DNA of 64,000 nucleotides from JADYZU01 sp964540965 (GTDB lineage: Bacteria > Pseudomonadota > Alphaproteobacteria > Rhodobacterales > Rhodobacteraceae). Positions 1 to 7,618 of the stretch are shown in pieces (positions within the stretch are counted from its first letter, which is position 1; each line of letters opens with the position of its first letter). The stretch covers positions 186,001 through 250,000 of the forward strand of contig CAZIOT010000001.1 in NCBI GenBank assembly GCA_964540965.1. Reading direction: 5' to 3'. Both the position numbers and the translations under genes were made by a program. The notes below the pieces were generated by a model. The model was not told the DNA's origin, ran no database searches, and worked only from the letters and a program-made list of their open reading frames with translations.

Positions 1-591
1 CTCTGCCGGGATCACCCGCTCGGTCAGGTCATAGACCTTGCGGAACCCCTCGCGCCGGGTGATCGACAACTGCCCGGTCAGCCAGAGGAATTCCAGCGCC
101 GCCTTTGAGGGGTGCCAGTCCCACCAGCCGGTGGCGCCACGCGGCGCGTCGCCGGCAAGGTCCGACGACAGGCATTCGCCATTGTCCGACACATGCCGCA
201 GCACATCGTCGAAACGGTGCAGGAAATCCTCGCCCTGCCATTTCGGCCAGCGTTCGCGCATCCGCGCCTCGGCCCGGACAAAGCGCAGGCGCCAGTGCGG
301 GAAATAGGCGATGGGGATCATCGCCGCGTCATGGGTCCAGTGTTCGAACACCTGCCGGCGGGCGGCAAGGCGGGACAGCCCCTCGGGCCGGTATCCCTGC
401 CGCCGCGACCACAGGATCAGGTCATGCGCGCGGGCCAGCGTATTGACCGAATCGACCTGCACGAAACCCAGCGTGTCGATCACCTGCGCCAGCGCCGCGC
501 CCGTGGCCGGGCCCGAGGGGGCGGTGCCCAGGCCGTGGCGATGCAGGAACAGCCGCCGCGCGGCGGCGTTGGACAGGACCGGAACGCTCAC
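1..591 (-). CDS. ycaQ: YcaQ-type winged-helix DNA glycosylase, C-terminus beyond left edge
   Basis: The first 197 codons are present and the rest lies left of the window. The N-terminal half matches the HTH_42/YcaQ family, which in other bacteria excises bulky alkyl adducts and opens interstrand crosslinks. The family's catalytic glutamine region is visible as FVQVDSVN, with Q45-V-D47. The QxD form is typical of YcaQ rather than of the QxQ AlkZ branch. The conserved stretch AHDLILWSRRQGY follows. The start is GTG at 591, which overlaps the TGA of the upstream channel gene as GTGA, so translation is probably coupled. The family call is good. Whether it acts on crosslinks or simple alkyl adducts cannot be read from half the protein. 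Confidence 0.85.
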   Translation of the reverse strand, partial: MSVPVLSNAAARRLFLHRHGLGTAPSGPATGAALAQVIDTLGFVQVDSVNTLARAHDLILWSRRQGYRPEGLSRLAARRQVFEHWTHDAAMIPIAYFPHWRLRFVRAEARMRERWPKWQGEDFLHRFDDVLRHVSDNGECLSSDLAGDAPRGATGWWDWHPSKAALEFLWLTGQLSITRREGFRKVYDLTERVIPAE

Positions 592-1043
592 TCACGCCCC
601 CCGGCGCTTTCGCGGATCACCTCGGCCTGGATGCGGCGGACCTGCGCCAGCGCCTCGACCAGAACCGCGGTCAGAAGGCCGATGTTCAAAAGCCCGTTCG
701 CCGCCGCCATGCCCGACAGGATCCGCCAGTCCTGCGCCAGCAGGACATCGCCAAAGCCCAGCGTCGTATAGCTGACGATGGCGAAATAAAGCGATTCCTC
801 GACCGTCGCAAAGGCGCCGAGTCCATAGAAGGTCAGCGCCCACATCCAGACCCCGGCGGTGATCTGCGCAAGGATCCACATGGACACCATGCACAGCATC
901 AGGATCAGCCGCGGCTTGTGCGGCGCCCGCACCAGAAAGCCGCGGAACCGGACCAGCCCGACCTCCATGAACCAGAAGCTCAGCCCGGCGATGACCACCG
1001 AAACCAGCAGAAGTATCGAGCCAAGGACGATCTGGGACAGCAT
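588..1043 (-). CDS. two-TM potassium channel family protein
   Basis: A 151-residue membrane protein with two or three hydrophobic segments (about residues 5-26, 45-70 and 105-130) and a pore loop holding the K+ selectivity filter TTLGFGD at residues 93-99. This is the minimal pore of the ion-channel-2 family (Pfam Ion_trans_2). There is no cytoplasmic RCK/TrkA-N domain, so gating is not evident. The ATG at 1043 is chosen because it begins the first hydrophobic helix. The open frame continues upstream, but that part would overlap smpB on the other strand. It lies 99 nt from the divergent smpB start and is followed by the overlapping ycaQ gene. Likely role: K+ leak or conductance at the inner membrane. 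Confidence 0.8.
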   Translation of the reverse strand: MLSQIVLGSILLLVSVVIAGLSFWFMEVGLVRFRGFLVRAPHKPRLILMLCMVSMWILAQITAGVWMWALTFYGLGAFATVEESLYFAIVSYTTLGFGDVLLAQDWRILSGMAAANGLLNIGLLTAVLVEALAQVRRIQAEVIRESAGGRE

Positions 1044-1142
1044 GACGCCTCCGGTCAGGGTGTGGCGCCATCTTTCCCGACTGCCGGCCCGGCGCAAGGG
1101 CGGCTGGACTTGGCCGCCGCCCGCGCCTATCTGAGCCTTACC

Positions 1143-1619
1143 ATGGCCGCCGACAGCAAAAGCACGAACTACAAGGTGATCGCCGAAAACCGGCGGGCGC
1201 GTTTCGATTACCACATCGAAAGCGACCTTGAATGCGGCATCGTGCTGATGGGGTCCGAGGTGAAATCGCTGCGCACCGGGCAGTCGAACATCGCCGAAAG
1301 CTATGCCAGCGTCGAGAACGGCGAATTGTGGCTGACCAACGCCCATATCGCCACCTACGACCCCGCCAAGACCTGGGGGCACGAGGAGAGGCGGCGGCGC
1401 AAGCTGTTGGTAAAGCAAAAGGAACTGGCGCGCCTGTGGCAGGGCACCGCGCGCGAGGGCATGACCATCGTGCCGCTTGTCATGTATTTCAACGACAAGG
1501 GCCGGGTGAAGCTCAAGATCGCGCTAGCCAAGGGCAAGAAGATCCATGACAAGCGCGCGGCCGAGGCCGAACGCGACTGGAACCGGCAGAAAAGCCGGTT
1601 GCTCAAGGAACACGGCTGA
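1143..1619 (+). CDS. smpB: SsrA-binding protein SmpB
   Basis: SmpB binds tmRNA and brings it to stalled ribosomes for trans-translation. The 158-residue product is full length for the family. It carries the conserved N-terminal block (NRRARFDYHIESDLECGIVLMG), the EVKSLRTGQSNIAESYA segment, and the basic tail with KKIHDKRAAEAERDW that enters the decoding centre. The ATG at 1143 gives the usual start MAADSKSTNYKVIAENRRARF; longer in-frame starts would add an Arg/Pro-rich leader not found in the family. The ssrA RNA itself was not found in this window. The gene is transcribed divergently from the K+ channel gene. Confidence 0.97.
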   Translation: MAADSKSTNYKVIAENRRARFDYHIESDLECGIVLMGSEVKSLRTGQSNIAESYASVENGELWLTNAHIATYDPAKTWGHEERRRRKLLVKQKELARLWQGTAREGMTIVPLVMYFNDKGRVKLKIALAKGKKIHDKRAAEAERDWNRQKSRLLKEHG

Positions 1620-1754
1620 CGCCTTTCGGCCGGATTTCCCCTGATTTTCTTTTGTTGTGCGGCAGTATGACGCTACATCTTGTATGTGGCGGCCTGACGG
1701 ACCGCAGGACGCACGCCCACGGGGACAGTAAAACCGGTCCGACGGAGGGAACGA

Positions 1755-2045
1755 ATGGAAATCATCCTGCAACTTATTGCAGGTCTTGTGACAGGCAACG
1801 CCACCGGCGCTGCGGCCAAGAACCTGTCGCTCGGCACCATCGGCAATTCGATCACCGGGTTGATCGGCGGCCTTGCTGGCGGCCAGCTTCTGGACGGCCT
1901 GTTTTCGGGCGGGGCTGCGGCGGCGGCTGATGCAGCGGCGACGGCCGCCAATTCCGGCATTATGGGTGATGTGGCCGGCGGCGGCATCGGCGGCATCGTG
2001 CTGACCCTGATCGCCGGCTTCGTGAAAAAGGCGATGGCCAAGTAA
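1755..2045 (+). CDS. small Gly/Ala-rich hydrophobic protein, function unknown
   Basis: A 96-residue protein made almost entirely of small and hydrophobic residues. Glycine-zipper-like segments (LIAGLVTGNATGAAAKNL, then SITGLIGGLAGGQLLDGL) are followed by a poly-Ala stretch and a C-terminal hydrophobic helix ending in KKAMAK. It resembles short, uncharacterised alphaproteobacterial membrane proteins of the pattern GxxxGN, LSLGxxGNSI, GGxxGG. A membrane-embedded oligomer is plausible from the zipper pattern, but no function is known to me. The start at 1755 has GGAGGGA just upstream. The gene stands alone and is followed by a strong hairpin. Confidence 0.7.
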   Translation: MEIILQLIAGLVTGNATGAAAKNLSLGTIGNSITGLIGGLAGGQLLDGLFSGGAAAAADAAATAANSGIMGDVAGGGIGGIVLTLIAGFVKKAMAK

Positions 2046-2055
2046 TAGACCGCCC

Positions 2056-2091
2056 GGCGCCGGGCCATCGTCGTCTTCGGGGCCCGGCGCC
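2056..2091 (+). terminator. GC-rich stem-loop after the small hydrophobic protein gene
   Basis: The 11-nt arms GGCGCCGGGCC (2056-2066) and GGCCCGGCGCC (2081-2091) are exact reverse complements with a 14-nt loop, beginning 10 nt after the stop codon at 2045. Position and stability fit an intrinsic terminator, but no T-run follows, so termination strength is uncertain. Confidence 0.55.
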
Positions 2092-2147
2092 CGCTTGCAC
2101 AGAACGGCGGCCAAGGCTAATCCCCCGTGGACCCGAGGGAGATGGGA

Positions 2148-2999
2148 ATGGCCGCCGACGACCCGCAGAGCCTTGTCTCGACAGCGTGGCTCGAAACGCA
2201 TCTGAAGGATCCCGATCTGCGGGTGCTGGATGCGACCTGGTTCATGCCCGGCACCCCGCGCGATGCCCGGGCGGAATATGCCGCATCCCACATCCCCGGC
2301 GCGCGTTTCTTCGACATCGACGACATCGCCGACCATCGCTCGGACCTGCCGCATATGGCGCCCCCGCCCGAGAAATTCACCGCTCGGCTGCGCGCGATGG
2401 GCGTCGGCGACGGGCATCAGGTGGTGATCTATGATGCGCATGGGATCATGTCCGCCCCGCGCGTCTGGTGGACCTTCCGACTGATGGGCAAGCGCGACGT
2501 GGCGGTGCTGGACGGCGGCCTGCCGAAATGGCGGGCCGAGGGGCGGGTGCTGACGGACGAGCCGACGGCGATCCGCGACCGCCACCTGACCGTGGACCGC
2601 CAGCCGCAGCTTGTGCGCGACGTGACCGAGGTGGCGCGGGCGTCGAAACTGGGCGATCCGCAGATTCTGGACGCGCGGTCGGCCGACCGTTTCCGCGGCC
2701 TTGTGGACGAACCCCGCGCCGGGCTGCGGCGCGGCCATATTCCGGGGTCGCTGAACCTGCCCTTTGGCGCAGTGCTGAACCCGGACGGCACGATGAAACC
2801 GCCCGCCGACCTGCGCGCCGCCTTTGCCGGCGCCGGTGTCGATCTGGCGCGCCCGGTCATCACCACCTGCGGCTCGGGCATCACCGCCGCCGTGCTTTAT
2901 CTGGCGCTTGAACGTGCCGGGGCGCGGGATCTGGCGCTTTACGACGGATCCTGGGCCGAATGGGGCATGTTCGGCGATCTTCCGGTTGCCACCGGCTAG
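2148..2999 (+). CDS. sseA: 3-mercaptopyruvate sulfurtransferase (tandem rhodanese)
   Basis: A 283-residue cytoplasmic protein with two rhodanese domains. The N-terminal one is inactive-type (residues about 10-135, with DARAEYAASHIPGARFFDID), and the catalytic C-terminal one spans about 155-280. The active-site loop reads CGSGITA with the persulfide cysteine at C241. The CGSG(V/I)TA loop separates mercaptopyruvate sulfurtransferases from thiosulfate sulfurtransferases (CRxGxx[RT]). It moves sulfur from 3-mercaptopyruvate to thiol or cyanide acceptors. The ATG at 2148 is preferred because GAGGGAGATGGGA precedes it; a GTG at 2127 and an ATG at 2142 are also in frame. The aminotransferase gene follows 44 nt later on the same strand and could supply the keto acid. 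Confidence 0.9.
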   Translation: MAADDPQSLVSTAWLETHLKDPDLRVLDATWFMPGTPRDARAEYAASHIPGARFFDIDDIADHRSDLPHMAPPPEKFTARLRAMGVGDGHQVVIYDAHGIMSAPRVWWTFRLMGKRDVAVLDGGLPKWRAEGRVLTDEPTAIRDRHLTVDRQPQLVRDVTEVARASKLGDPQILDARSADRFRGLVDEPRAGLRRGHIPGSLNLPFGAVLNPDGTMKPPADLRAAFAGAGVDLARPVITTCGSGITAAVLYLALERAGARDLALYDGSWAEWGMFGDLPVATG

Positions 3000-3043
3000 G
3001 GCCCGCCCGCCGCCATCTGCGTTTTCATCGAAGGACGATACCG

Positions 3044-4228
3044 ATGCTCGAGCATCTCAAGCAACAGCCTGCCGACAAGATCCTGTCGCTGATGGCCGCC
3101 TACCGTGCCGATCCGCGCCCCACGAAGATCGACCTTGGCGTCGGCGTCTACAAGGATCCGACCGGGCTGACCCCGGTGATGCGCGCCGTCCGCGCCGCCG
3201 AACGCCGCCTGGTCGAGGAGCAGACCACCAAGACCTACACGGCACTGACCGGCGATCCGGCCTTTTCCGACGCGATGATCGCCATGGTTCTGGACGGCGC
3301 CGTGGCGCGTGACCGGATTTCCGCCGTGGCCACCCCCGGCGGCACCGGCGCCATCCGGCAGGCGGTGGAACTCGTGCGCCTTGCCAACCCCGCGGCGAGG
3401 GTCTGGCTGTCGAACCCGACCTGGCCCAACCACAACTCGATCCTGAAATATCTGGGCGTCCCCACCGCCGAATATCGCTATTTCGACGAGACGACCCGCG
3501 GCCTCGATTTCGCCGGCCTGATCGAGGCTCTGGGCCGCGTCGCACCCGGCGATGTGGTGCTGCTGCACGGCTGCTGCCACAACCCGACCGGCGCCAACCC
3601 GGACGCCGACCAATGGGCGCAGATCATCGAGGTGCTCAAGGCGCGCGGCGCGGTGCCGCTGGTCGACCTGGCCTATCAGGGTTTTGGCGACGGGCTGGAA
3701 CAGGATGCGGCGGCGACCCGCGCCATCGCGCGGGCCTTTCCCGAATGCCTGATCGCCGCCTCGTGCAGCAAGAACTTCGGCATCTATCGCGAACGGACCG
3801 GCATCCTGATGGCGATCGCCCCGGACGCCGCCATGACCCCGACCGTGCAGGGCAACCTCAGCTTCCTGAATCGGCAGAACTTTTCCTTTCCGCCTGACCA
3901 TGGCGCCCGCGTCGTCACCATGGTGCTGACCGATCCCGCATTGCGCGCCGACTGGGAAGCCGAGCTTGAGGAAATCCGGGGCACCATGCTGGGCCTGCGT
4001 TCTGCGCTGGCCGACGAGTTGCGGCGGCTGACCAATTCCGACCGCTTCGATTTCATCGCCAGCCACCGCGGCATGTTCAGCCGCATCGGCGCGACGCCGG
4101 CGCAGGTCGATGCCATGCGCGACACCGACGGCATCTACATGGTCGGCGACAGCCGCATCAACATCGCCGGGCTGAACAAGGATACGGTGCCGGTGCTGGC
4201 CCGCGCCATTGTCGCCGCCGGGGTGTAG
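3044..4228 (+). CDS. tyrB: aromatic amino acid / aspartate aminotransferase (class I, PLP)
   Basis: A 394-residue PLP enzyme of the AspC/TyrB subgroup. The PLP lysine lies in SCSKNFGIYRERTG (K243), the signature of this subgroup. The substrate-arginine region GMFSRIG and the PLP-phosphate motif GGTGAIRQA are also visible. The family exchanges the amino group of aspartate or an aromatic amino acid with 2-oxoglutarate; sequence alone does not decide which substrate is preferred. The start at 3044 follows GAAGGACG at a normal distance. It lies 44 nt after the sulfurtransferase gene and probably shares its transcript. Downstream is a 157-nt convergent gap holding an inverted repeat pair. Confidence 0.9.
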   Translation: MLEHLKQQPADKILSLMAAYRADPRPTKIDLGVGVYKDPTGLTPVMRAVRAAERRLVEEQTTKTYTALTGDPAFSDAMIAMVLDGAVARDRISAVATPGGTGAIRQAVELVRLANPAARVWLSNPTWPNHNSILKYLGVPTAEYRYFDETTRGLDFAGLIEALGRVAPGDVVLLHGCCHNPTGANPDADQWAQIIEVLKARGAVPLVDLAYQGFGDGLEQDAAATRAIARAFPECLIAASCSKNFGIYRERTGILMAIAPDAAMTPTVQGNLSFLNRQNFSFPPDHGARVVTMVLTDPALRADWEAELEEIRGTMLGLRSALADELRRLTNSDRFDFIASHRGMFSRIGATPAQVDAMRDTDGIYMVGDSRINIAGLNKDTVPVLARAIVAAGV

Positions 4229-4255
4229 GGGCTGCACGCCTGCCCATTGTGACAG

Positions 4256-4278
4256 GTAGGGTGGGCAACCGCCCACCG
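4256..4278 (+). repeat. 23-bp palindromic repeat, copy 1 (left arm of inverted pair)
   Basis: This 23-bp unit begins GTAGGGTGGGC and contains its own stem GGTGGGC, loop AACC, stem GCCCACC. It is an exact reverse complement of 4353-4375. Related copies lie inside two coding sequences at 29024-29046 and 34218-34240. Confidence 0.85.
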
Positions 4279-4352
4279 CTTTCCGCGGCAGGGTCTCGAG
4301 GGTCGCATCCGGGGGCGATCCCGACTGCGCCCCGCATCCGGCCCATGGGTCA

Positions 4353-4375
4353 CGGTGGGCGGTTGCCCACCCTAC
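4353..4375 (-). repeat. 23-bp palindromic repeat, copy 2 (right arm of inverted pair)
   Basis: Exact inverted copy of 4256-4278, separated from it by 74 nt. The pair fills the gap between the convergent aminotransferase and lytic transglycosylase genes. It could fold into one long cruciform or act as a bidirectional terminator. Its presence inside genes elsewhere in the window shows that it is a dispersed element rather than a dedicated terminator. Confidence 0.85.
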
Positions 4376-4385
4376 CGGCCGGCTC

Positions 4386-5567
4386 TCAAAGCGCGTCCAG
4401 CAGCGCGCGCGTCGGCCAGGCGTCGGCGGGCAGGCCCAGCCGGGCCTGTTCCGCCTGCACCGCCGCGCGGGTCCGCGCGCCAAGGATGCCGTCGATCTGG
4501 CCCACGTCATGACCCAGCGCGGCAAGGCGCTGTTGCAGCAGCCTGATCTCGTCGCCGGTCAGGCCGGGGTCGGGGTTGCCGGCGTCATAGACCGATGCGC
4601 CCATGATCCGCGTGGCGAAATAGGCGGCGGTGGTGACGTAGACCAGGCTCTGGTTCCACTCGAAATAGACGCTGAAGTTCGGATAGGCCAGAAAGGCCGG
4701 ACCGTCGCGCCCCATCGGCAGCAGCACCGCGGCGGGCAGGGTGGCGTCGCCCAGCGCCCCTTCGCGCGCGACAATCCCCATTGCCTGCCACTCGGCCACC
4801 GGGCGCGGCTTGTCGAGGCCGGTCAGGCCCCAGTCCAGCCCCTCGGGCACCACGATTTCCTGCAACCACGGCTGCCCGGCCTGCCAGCCCAGCGATTGCA
4901 GCATCCGCCCGCCGGACATCAGCGCATCCTCGGCCGAGGTCTTGAGCGTGACATGACCGTCGCCGTCGCCATCCACGCCGTTCAGCAGAATGTCGGCCGG
5001 CAGCATCTGCACCTGTCCGATCTCGCCCGCCCAGGCGCCGGTCGTGCTGGCGGGGTCGAAATCGCCGCGGGCATACAGCGTGATCGCGGCAAGAACCTGC
5101 GGCCGGAACAGCGCCGGCCGGCGGCAGTCATGCGCCAGCGTCACCAGCGCATTCGCGGTGTTGAAATCGCCCTGCACCTGTCCAAAGTCGGTTTCGAACG
5201 CCCAGAAGGCCAGCAGCACACCGCGCGGCACGCCAAATTCCGCCTCGATCCGGGCAAAGGTCTGCGCGTATCGGTCGGCATGGAGGCGGGCGTTGTCGAT
5301 GCGGTTCTGCGAAATCAGCCGACGGGAAAAGTCGATGAAATCGCGCTGGAACACGCTTTGCGCGCGGTCGGCCTGCAACACCGACTGATCCTGCCGGATG
5401 CCGCGGAAAAAGCCGTCGACCGTGGCGGCATCCTGCCCGGCGGCAACGGCTTCGTCCTTGAGCCCGGCGATGAAGGCCGCGAAATCGCCGCCGCAGCGGG
5501 CGTCGGAATAGTCCTGCGCAAGGGCAGGGGCGGCAGCAAGGCAGGCGGCGATCAGGGTCAGCCGCAT
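4386..5567 (-). CDS. lytic murein transglycosylase, MltB/SLT_2 type, with C-terminal peptidoglycan-binding domain
   Basis: A 393-residue exported enzyme. Residues 1-18 form a signal peptide ending APALAQ. The SLT_2 catalytic domain occupies about 25-325, with the catalytic glutamate in AFETDFGQVQG (E125) and the family blocks GEIGQVQMLP and FLAYPNFSVYFEWN. A PG_binding_1 domain occupies about 336-393 (LTGDEIRLLQQRLAALGHD). It would cleave the MurNAc-GlcNAc bond to form 1,6-anhydro ends in the periplasm. A cysteine in the mature protein (C25) is not in a lipobox context, so this is a soluble rather than lipid-anchored form. The ATG at 5567 overlaps the upstream gene's TGA as TGATG. Confidence 0.92.
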   Translation of the reverse strand: MRLTLIAACLAAAPALAQDYSDARCGGDFAAFIAGLKDEAVAAGQDAATVDGFFRGIRQDQSVLQADRAQSVFQRDFIDFSRRLISQNRIDNARLHADRYAQTFARIEAEFGVPRGVLLAFWAFETDFGQVQGDFNTANALVTLAHDCRRPALFRPQVLAAITLYARGDFDPASTTGAWAGEIGQVQMLPADILLNGVDGDGDGHVTLKTSAEDALMSGGRMLQSLGWQAGQPWLQEIVVPEGLDWGLTGLDKPRPVAEWQAMGIVAREGALGDATLPAAVLLPMGRDGPAFLAYPNFSVYFEWNQSLVYVTTAAYFATRIMGASVYDAGNPDPGLTGDEIRLLQQRLAALGHDVGQIDGILGARTRAAVQAEQARLGLPADAWPTRALLDAL

Positions 5568-5932
5568 CAGGCGGTTTCCACGCAATGGCGGCGGAAGGCG
5601 CGCTTCAGCATGTCCAGTTCGGCGCGCAAGAGGTCCATCTCGGCCCGGATGTCGTCGGCCAGGGCGTCGCCGGCAATCAGCGCCACCGAATCGAGCGGGC
5701 GGCCATCGGCCTTTTCCATGATGACGATGGTCTGCACGCCGTCGGCGATCACATCGGGCGGGATTTGCAGCCGCACCGCCCAGACGGCCCCCTCCTGCTC
5801 GACCCGCAGACCGGGCAGCACGCGGTCCAGATAGCGCGCCTCGATTTCGGGCGGCATGCCCGGCCCGCCTTCCAGCACGCCGTCCCATACCCCCGCGGTC
5901 AGCCGTGTCTTGGTCAGTCGCCAGCCCGCCAT
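5567..5932 (-). CDS. conserved hypothetical protein with C-terminal helical segment
   Basis: A 121-residue protein I cannot assign. The first 80 residues look like a compact beta-rich domain (WRLTKTRLTAGVWDGVLEG, then VWAVRLQIPPDVIADGVQTI). Residues about 88-115 are a charged heptad-like helix (DDIRAEMDLLRAELDMLKRAF), suggesting a coiled coil. There is no signal peptide or membrane segment. The ATG at 5932 is chosen because it sits 7 nt after the upstream stop; a longer frame would overlap that gene. It is sandwiched between the DUF6478-type gene and the transglycosylase gene, overlapping the latter by one base, so the three probably form one operon. Confidence 0.7.
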   Translation of the reverse strand: MAGWRLTKTRLTAGVWDGVLEGGPGMPPEIEARYLDRVLPGLRVEQEGAVWAVRLQIPPDVIADGVQTIVIMEKADGRPLDSVALIAGDALADDIRAEMDLLRAELDMLKRAFRRHCVETA

Positions 5933-5939
5933 CGCCGCC

Positions 5940-6719
5940 TCACAGTTCCGCCCGCGGATAGCGGGCAAAGGTCACGTCGCGAAGTGTGATCTGGTTCATC
6001 TCCGGTCCCTCGAAGATCAGGTCGAGCCACATCTTCTCGACTCGTTTTTCATTCAGCTTGGAATAGGCAAGATCGAATTCGATGTTCAGCCCGCGCGATC
6101 CGTCCTGCGGAATCTCGCGCACGATCTGTTCGACATTCGGCCCGTGGCGCACGTTCAGCCGGGCAAAGATCTCCAGCGGTTTTTCCGTCTCGACGGCCAT
6201 GTCGACCCGCAGCAGGTGGCGCTTCTTCAGCCCCTCGCAGGCCTCGGGCGGGAGGTCGACCACAAGGCTCAGGAACGATCCGTCAAAGCGGAACACATCC
6301 AGCCGCAATCCGAAGGCGGCCAGATCCTCTTCGCGGTCATTGCGCAGCTGACGCAGGGTCAGTTCGCTGACGCGGCAGTCGTGGAACACCGTCACTTCGT
6401 CGCCGATGCGGGTCTGGCTTTCGACACCGGCAAGGCCCTTGATGCCCAGCGGGCCGCGCCACAGCATCGGCCGCCACGCCCAGTCGGTGCCCGCCGGCCG
6501 CGGGAACGAGGTCGAGCCGACGCGCGGCAGCGCCAGCCGCGAATCGGCCACCTGCACGACCTGATCAAGCGACTGGCGCAGCGCCCGCGCATTCGACCGT
6601 TGCCGACGCAGTTCCGACAGGTCGGCCCATTCCGCCGCCCGCGCCACCTGCGCCCAGCGCCGCATCACGCGCCGGTGCATCAGCCATTCCATCGCCTGAA
6701 AGCCGCGACTGCGCGCCAT
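5940..6719 (-). CDS. DUF6478-family protein
   Basis: A 259-residue cytoplasmic protein of a family I know only as a conserved Rhodobacterales protein (DUF6478). It has a basic N-terminal region (MARSRGFQAMEWLMHRRVMRRW), a conserved middle with WAWRPMLWRGPL and TVFHDCRVSELTLRQLRN, and a beta-rich C-terminal domain (DGSFLSLVVDLPPEA, LLRVDMAVETEKPLEIFARLNV, LNIEFDLAYSKLNEKRVEKMWLD). The C-terminal half has the look of a carbohydrate-binding or beta-sandwich fold, which is inference only. Its function is unknown. It heads the operon with the small hypothetical protein and the lytic transglycosylase, hinting at an envelope role. Confidence 0.75.
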   Translation of the reverse strand: MARSRGFQAMEWLMHRRVMRRWAQVARAAEWADLSELRRQRSNARALRQSLDQVVQVADSRLALPRVGSTSFPRPAGTDWAWRPMLWRGPLGIKGLAGVESQTRIGDEVTVFHDCRVSELTLRQLRNDREEDLAAFGLRLDVFRFDGSFLSLVVDLPPEACEGLKKRHLLRVDMAVETEKPLEIFARLNVRHGPNVEQIVREIPQDGSRGLNIEFDLAYSKLNEKRVEKMWLDLIFEGPEMNQITLRDVTFARYPRAEL

Positions 6720-6793
6720 CCGCCACCCTTCCCGGTCATCGGGGTCGTTTCGGAAACACTGGTGCCAAATTGTTGACGGATTGAAAACAGGGA

Positions 6794-7423
6794 TCAGCCG
6801 GGATTGGCACCACGAATCTGCCGCACGGTATCGGTCATCAGCGCCAGTCCGCGGTCGCGGTCCAGCGGCGCGCGTTCGAAACCGCGCACGGTGATGGTGG
6901 TCAGCCGGCCGGCCACATCCAGAAACGCCCGCCATTCCGTCCGCTCGAGCCCCTGGGCAATCGGCGGCGCCGTGTCGGTAAAGCGGACAAGGACGATGCC
7001 CGGCCCGGTCTCGATCCCCTCGACCAGCACGCCTTCGGGCATGCCCGAGGATGACAACAGCGCCGCCCCCCGCGCCGACCGCAGAAGCGCGACCAGATCG
7101 CGTTCGGCCCCCGCGATGCTGGCGCTGTCCGTGGCGCCGAACTGCACGGTGATCAGCGCCTCGACCGAGGGCATGATCGACAGCCGCGACAGCAGGGCGC
7201 AGCCACCCATGACGGCAAAGCCGGTCTCGGGCCGGCTGGTGCGACTGTCGATGCAATAGCCATCGGGCGACCGCGCGACGACGCTGCCGTCATACATCGC
7301 CATGGCGCGGATACCCGTTTCGGGCAGGGGCAGGGCGTCGCAACCGGCCAGAGCCGCCAACGCAAGGCCGGCGATCCATCGACGCCCGGTCCGGCCCGCC
7401 CCCCGCCGCCCTGTTGGCCGCAT
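6794..7423 (-). CDS. putative outer-membrane or periplasmic lipoprotein
   Basis: A 209-residue protein with a basic N-terminus, a hydrophobic stretch and the lipobox LAALAGC, whose cysteine is residue 28. The mature part begins DALPLPETGIRAMAMYDGSVVARSP. It contains two further cysteines (GYCID, GGCALL) that may form a disulfide. No catalytic motif is recognised. The ATG at 7423 is taken; GTG at 7435 is an alternative that adds four residues. The neighbouring DUF6478 operon starts 74 nt downstream on the same strand. Function unknown; envelope localisation follows from the lipobox. Confidence 0.75.
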   Translation of the reverse strand: MRPTGRRGAGRTGRRWIAGLALAALAGCDALPLPETGIRAMAMYDGSVVARSPDGYCIDSRTSRPETGFAVMGGCALLSRLSIMPSVEALITVQFGATDSASIAGAERDLVALLRSARGAALLSSSGMPEGVLVEGIETGPGIVLVRFTDTAPPIAQGLERTEWRAFLDVAGRLTTITVRGFERAPLDRDRGLALMTDTVRQIRGANPG

Positions 7424-7618
7424 CGCAATGCTCACCCGCCGTCTCCCTGCCGCCTGGCGTGCCAACGCTAGCCGCGCGCGACCGGCCGGGCAAGCGCCGC
7501 TGGGCGCGGCAATTGCGTCCCCGGGCAGGGTCCGGCCGCCGCGGGTTCCGCGCCACGATTGCATTCCCGTCCCCCGCGCCTTATTTCGGGGGCCTGACAT
7601 CGCTGGGGTATGGCCTGC

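Noticed and set aside
6752..6768. A TGGCACC...TTTCC pattern on the minus strand upstream of the DUF6478 gene, resembling a sigma-54 site
   Set aside because: The -12 element lacks the conserved GC and no sigma-54 activator gene is nearby. A chance match is likely.
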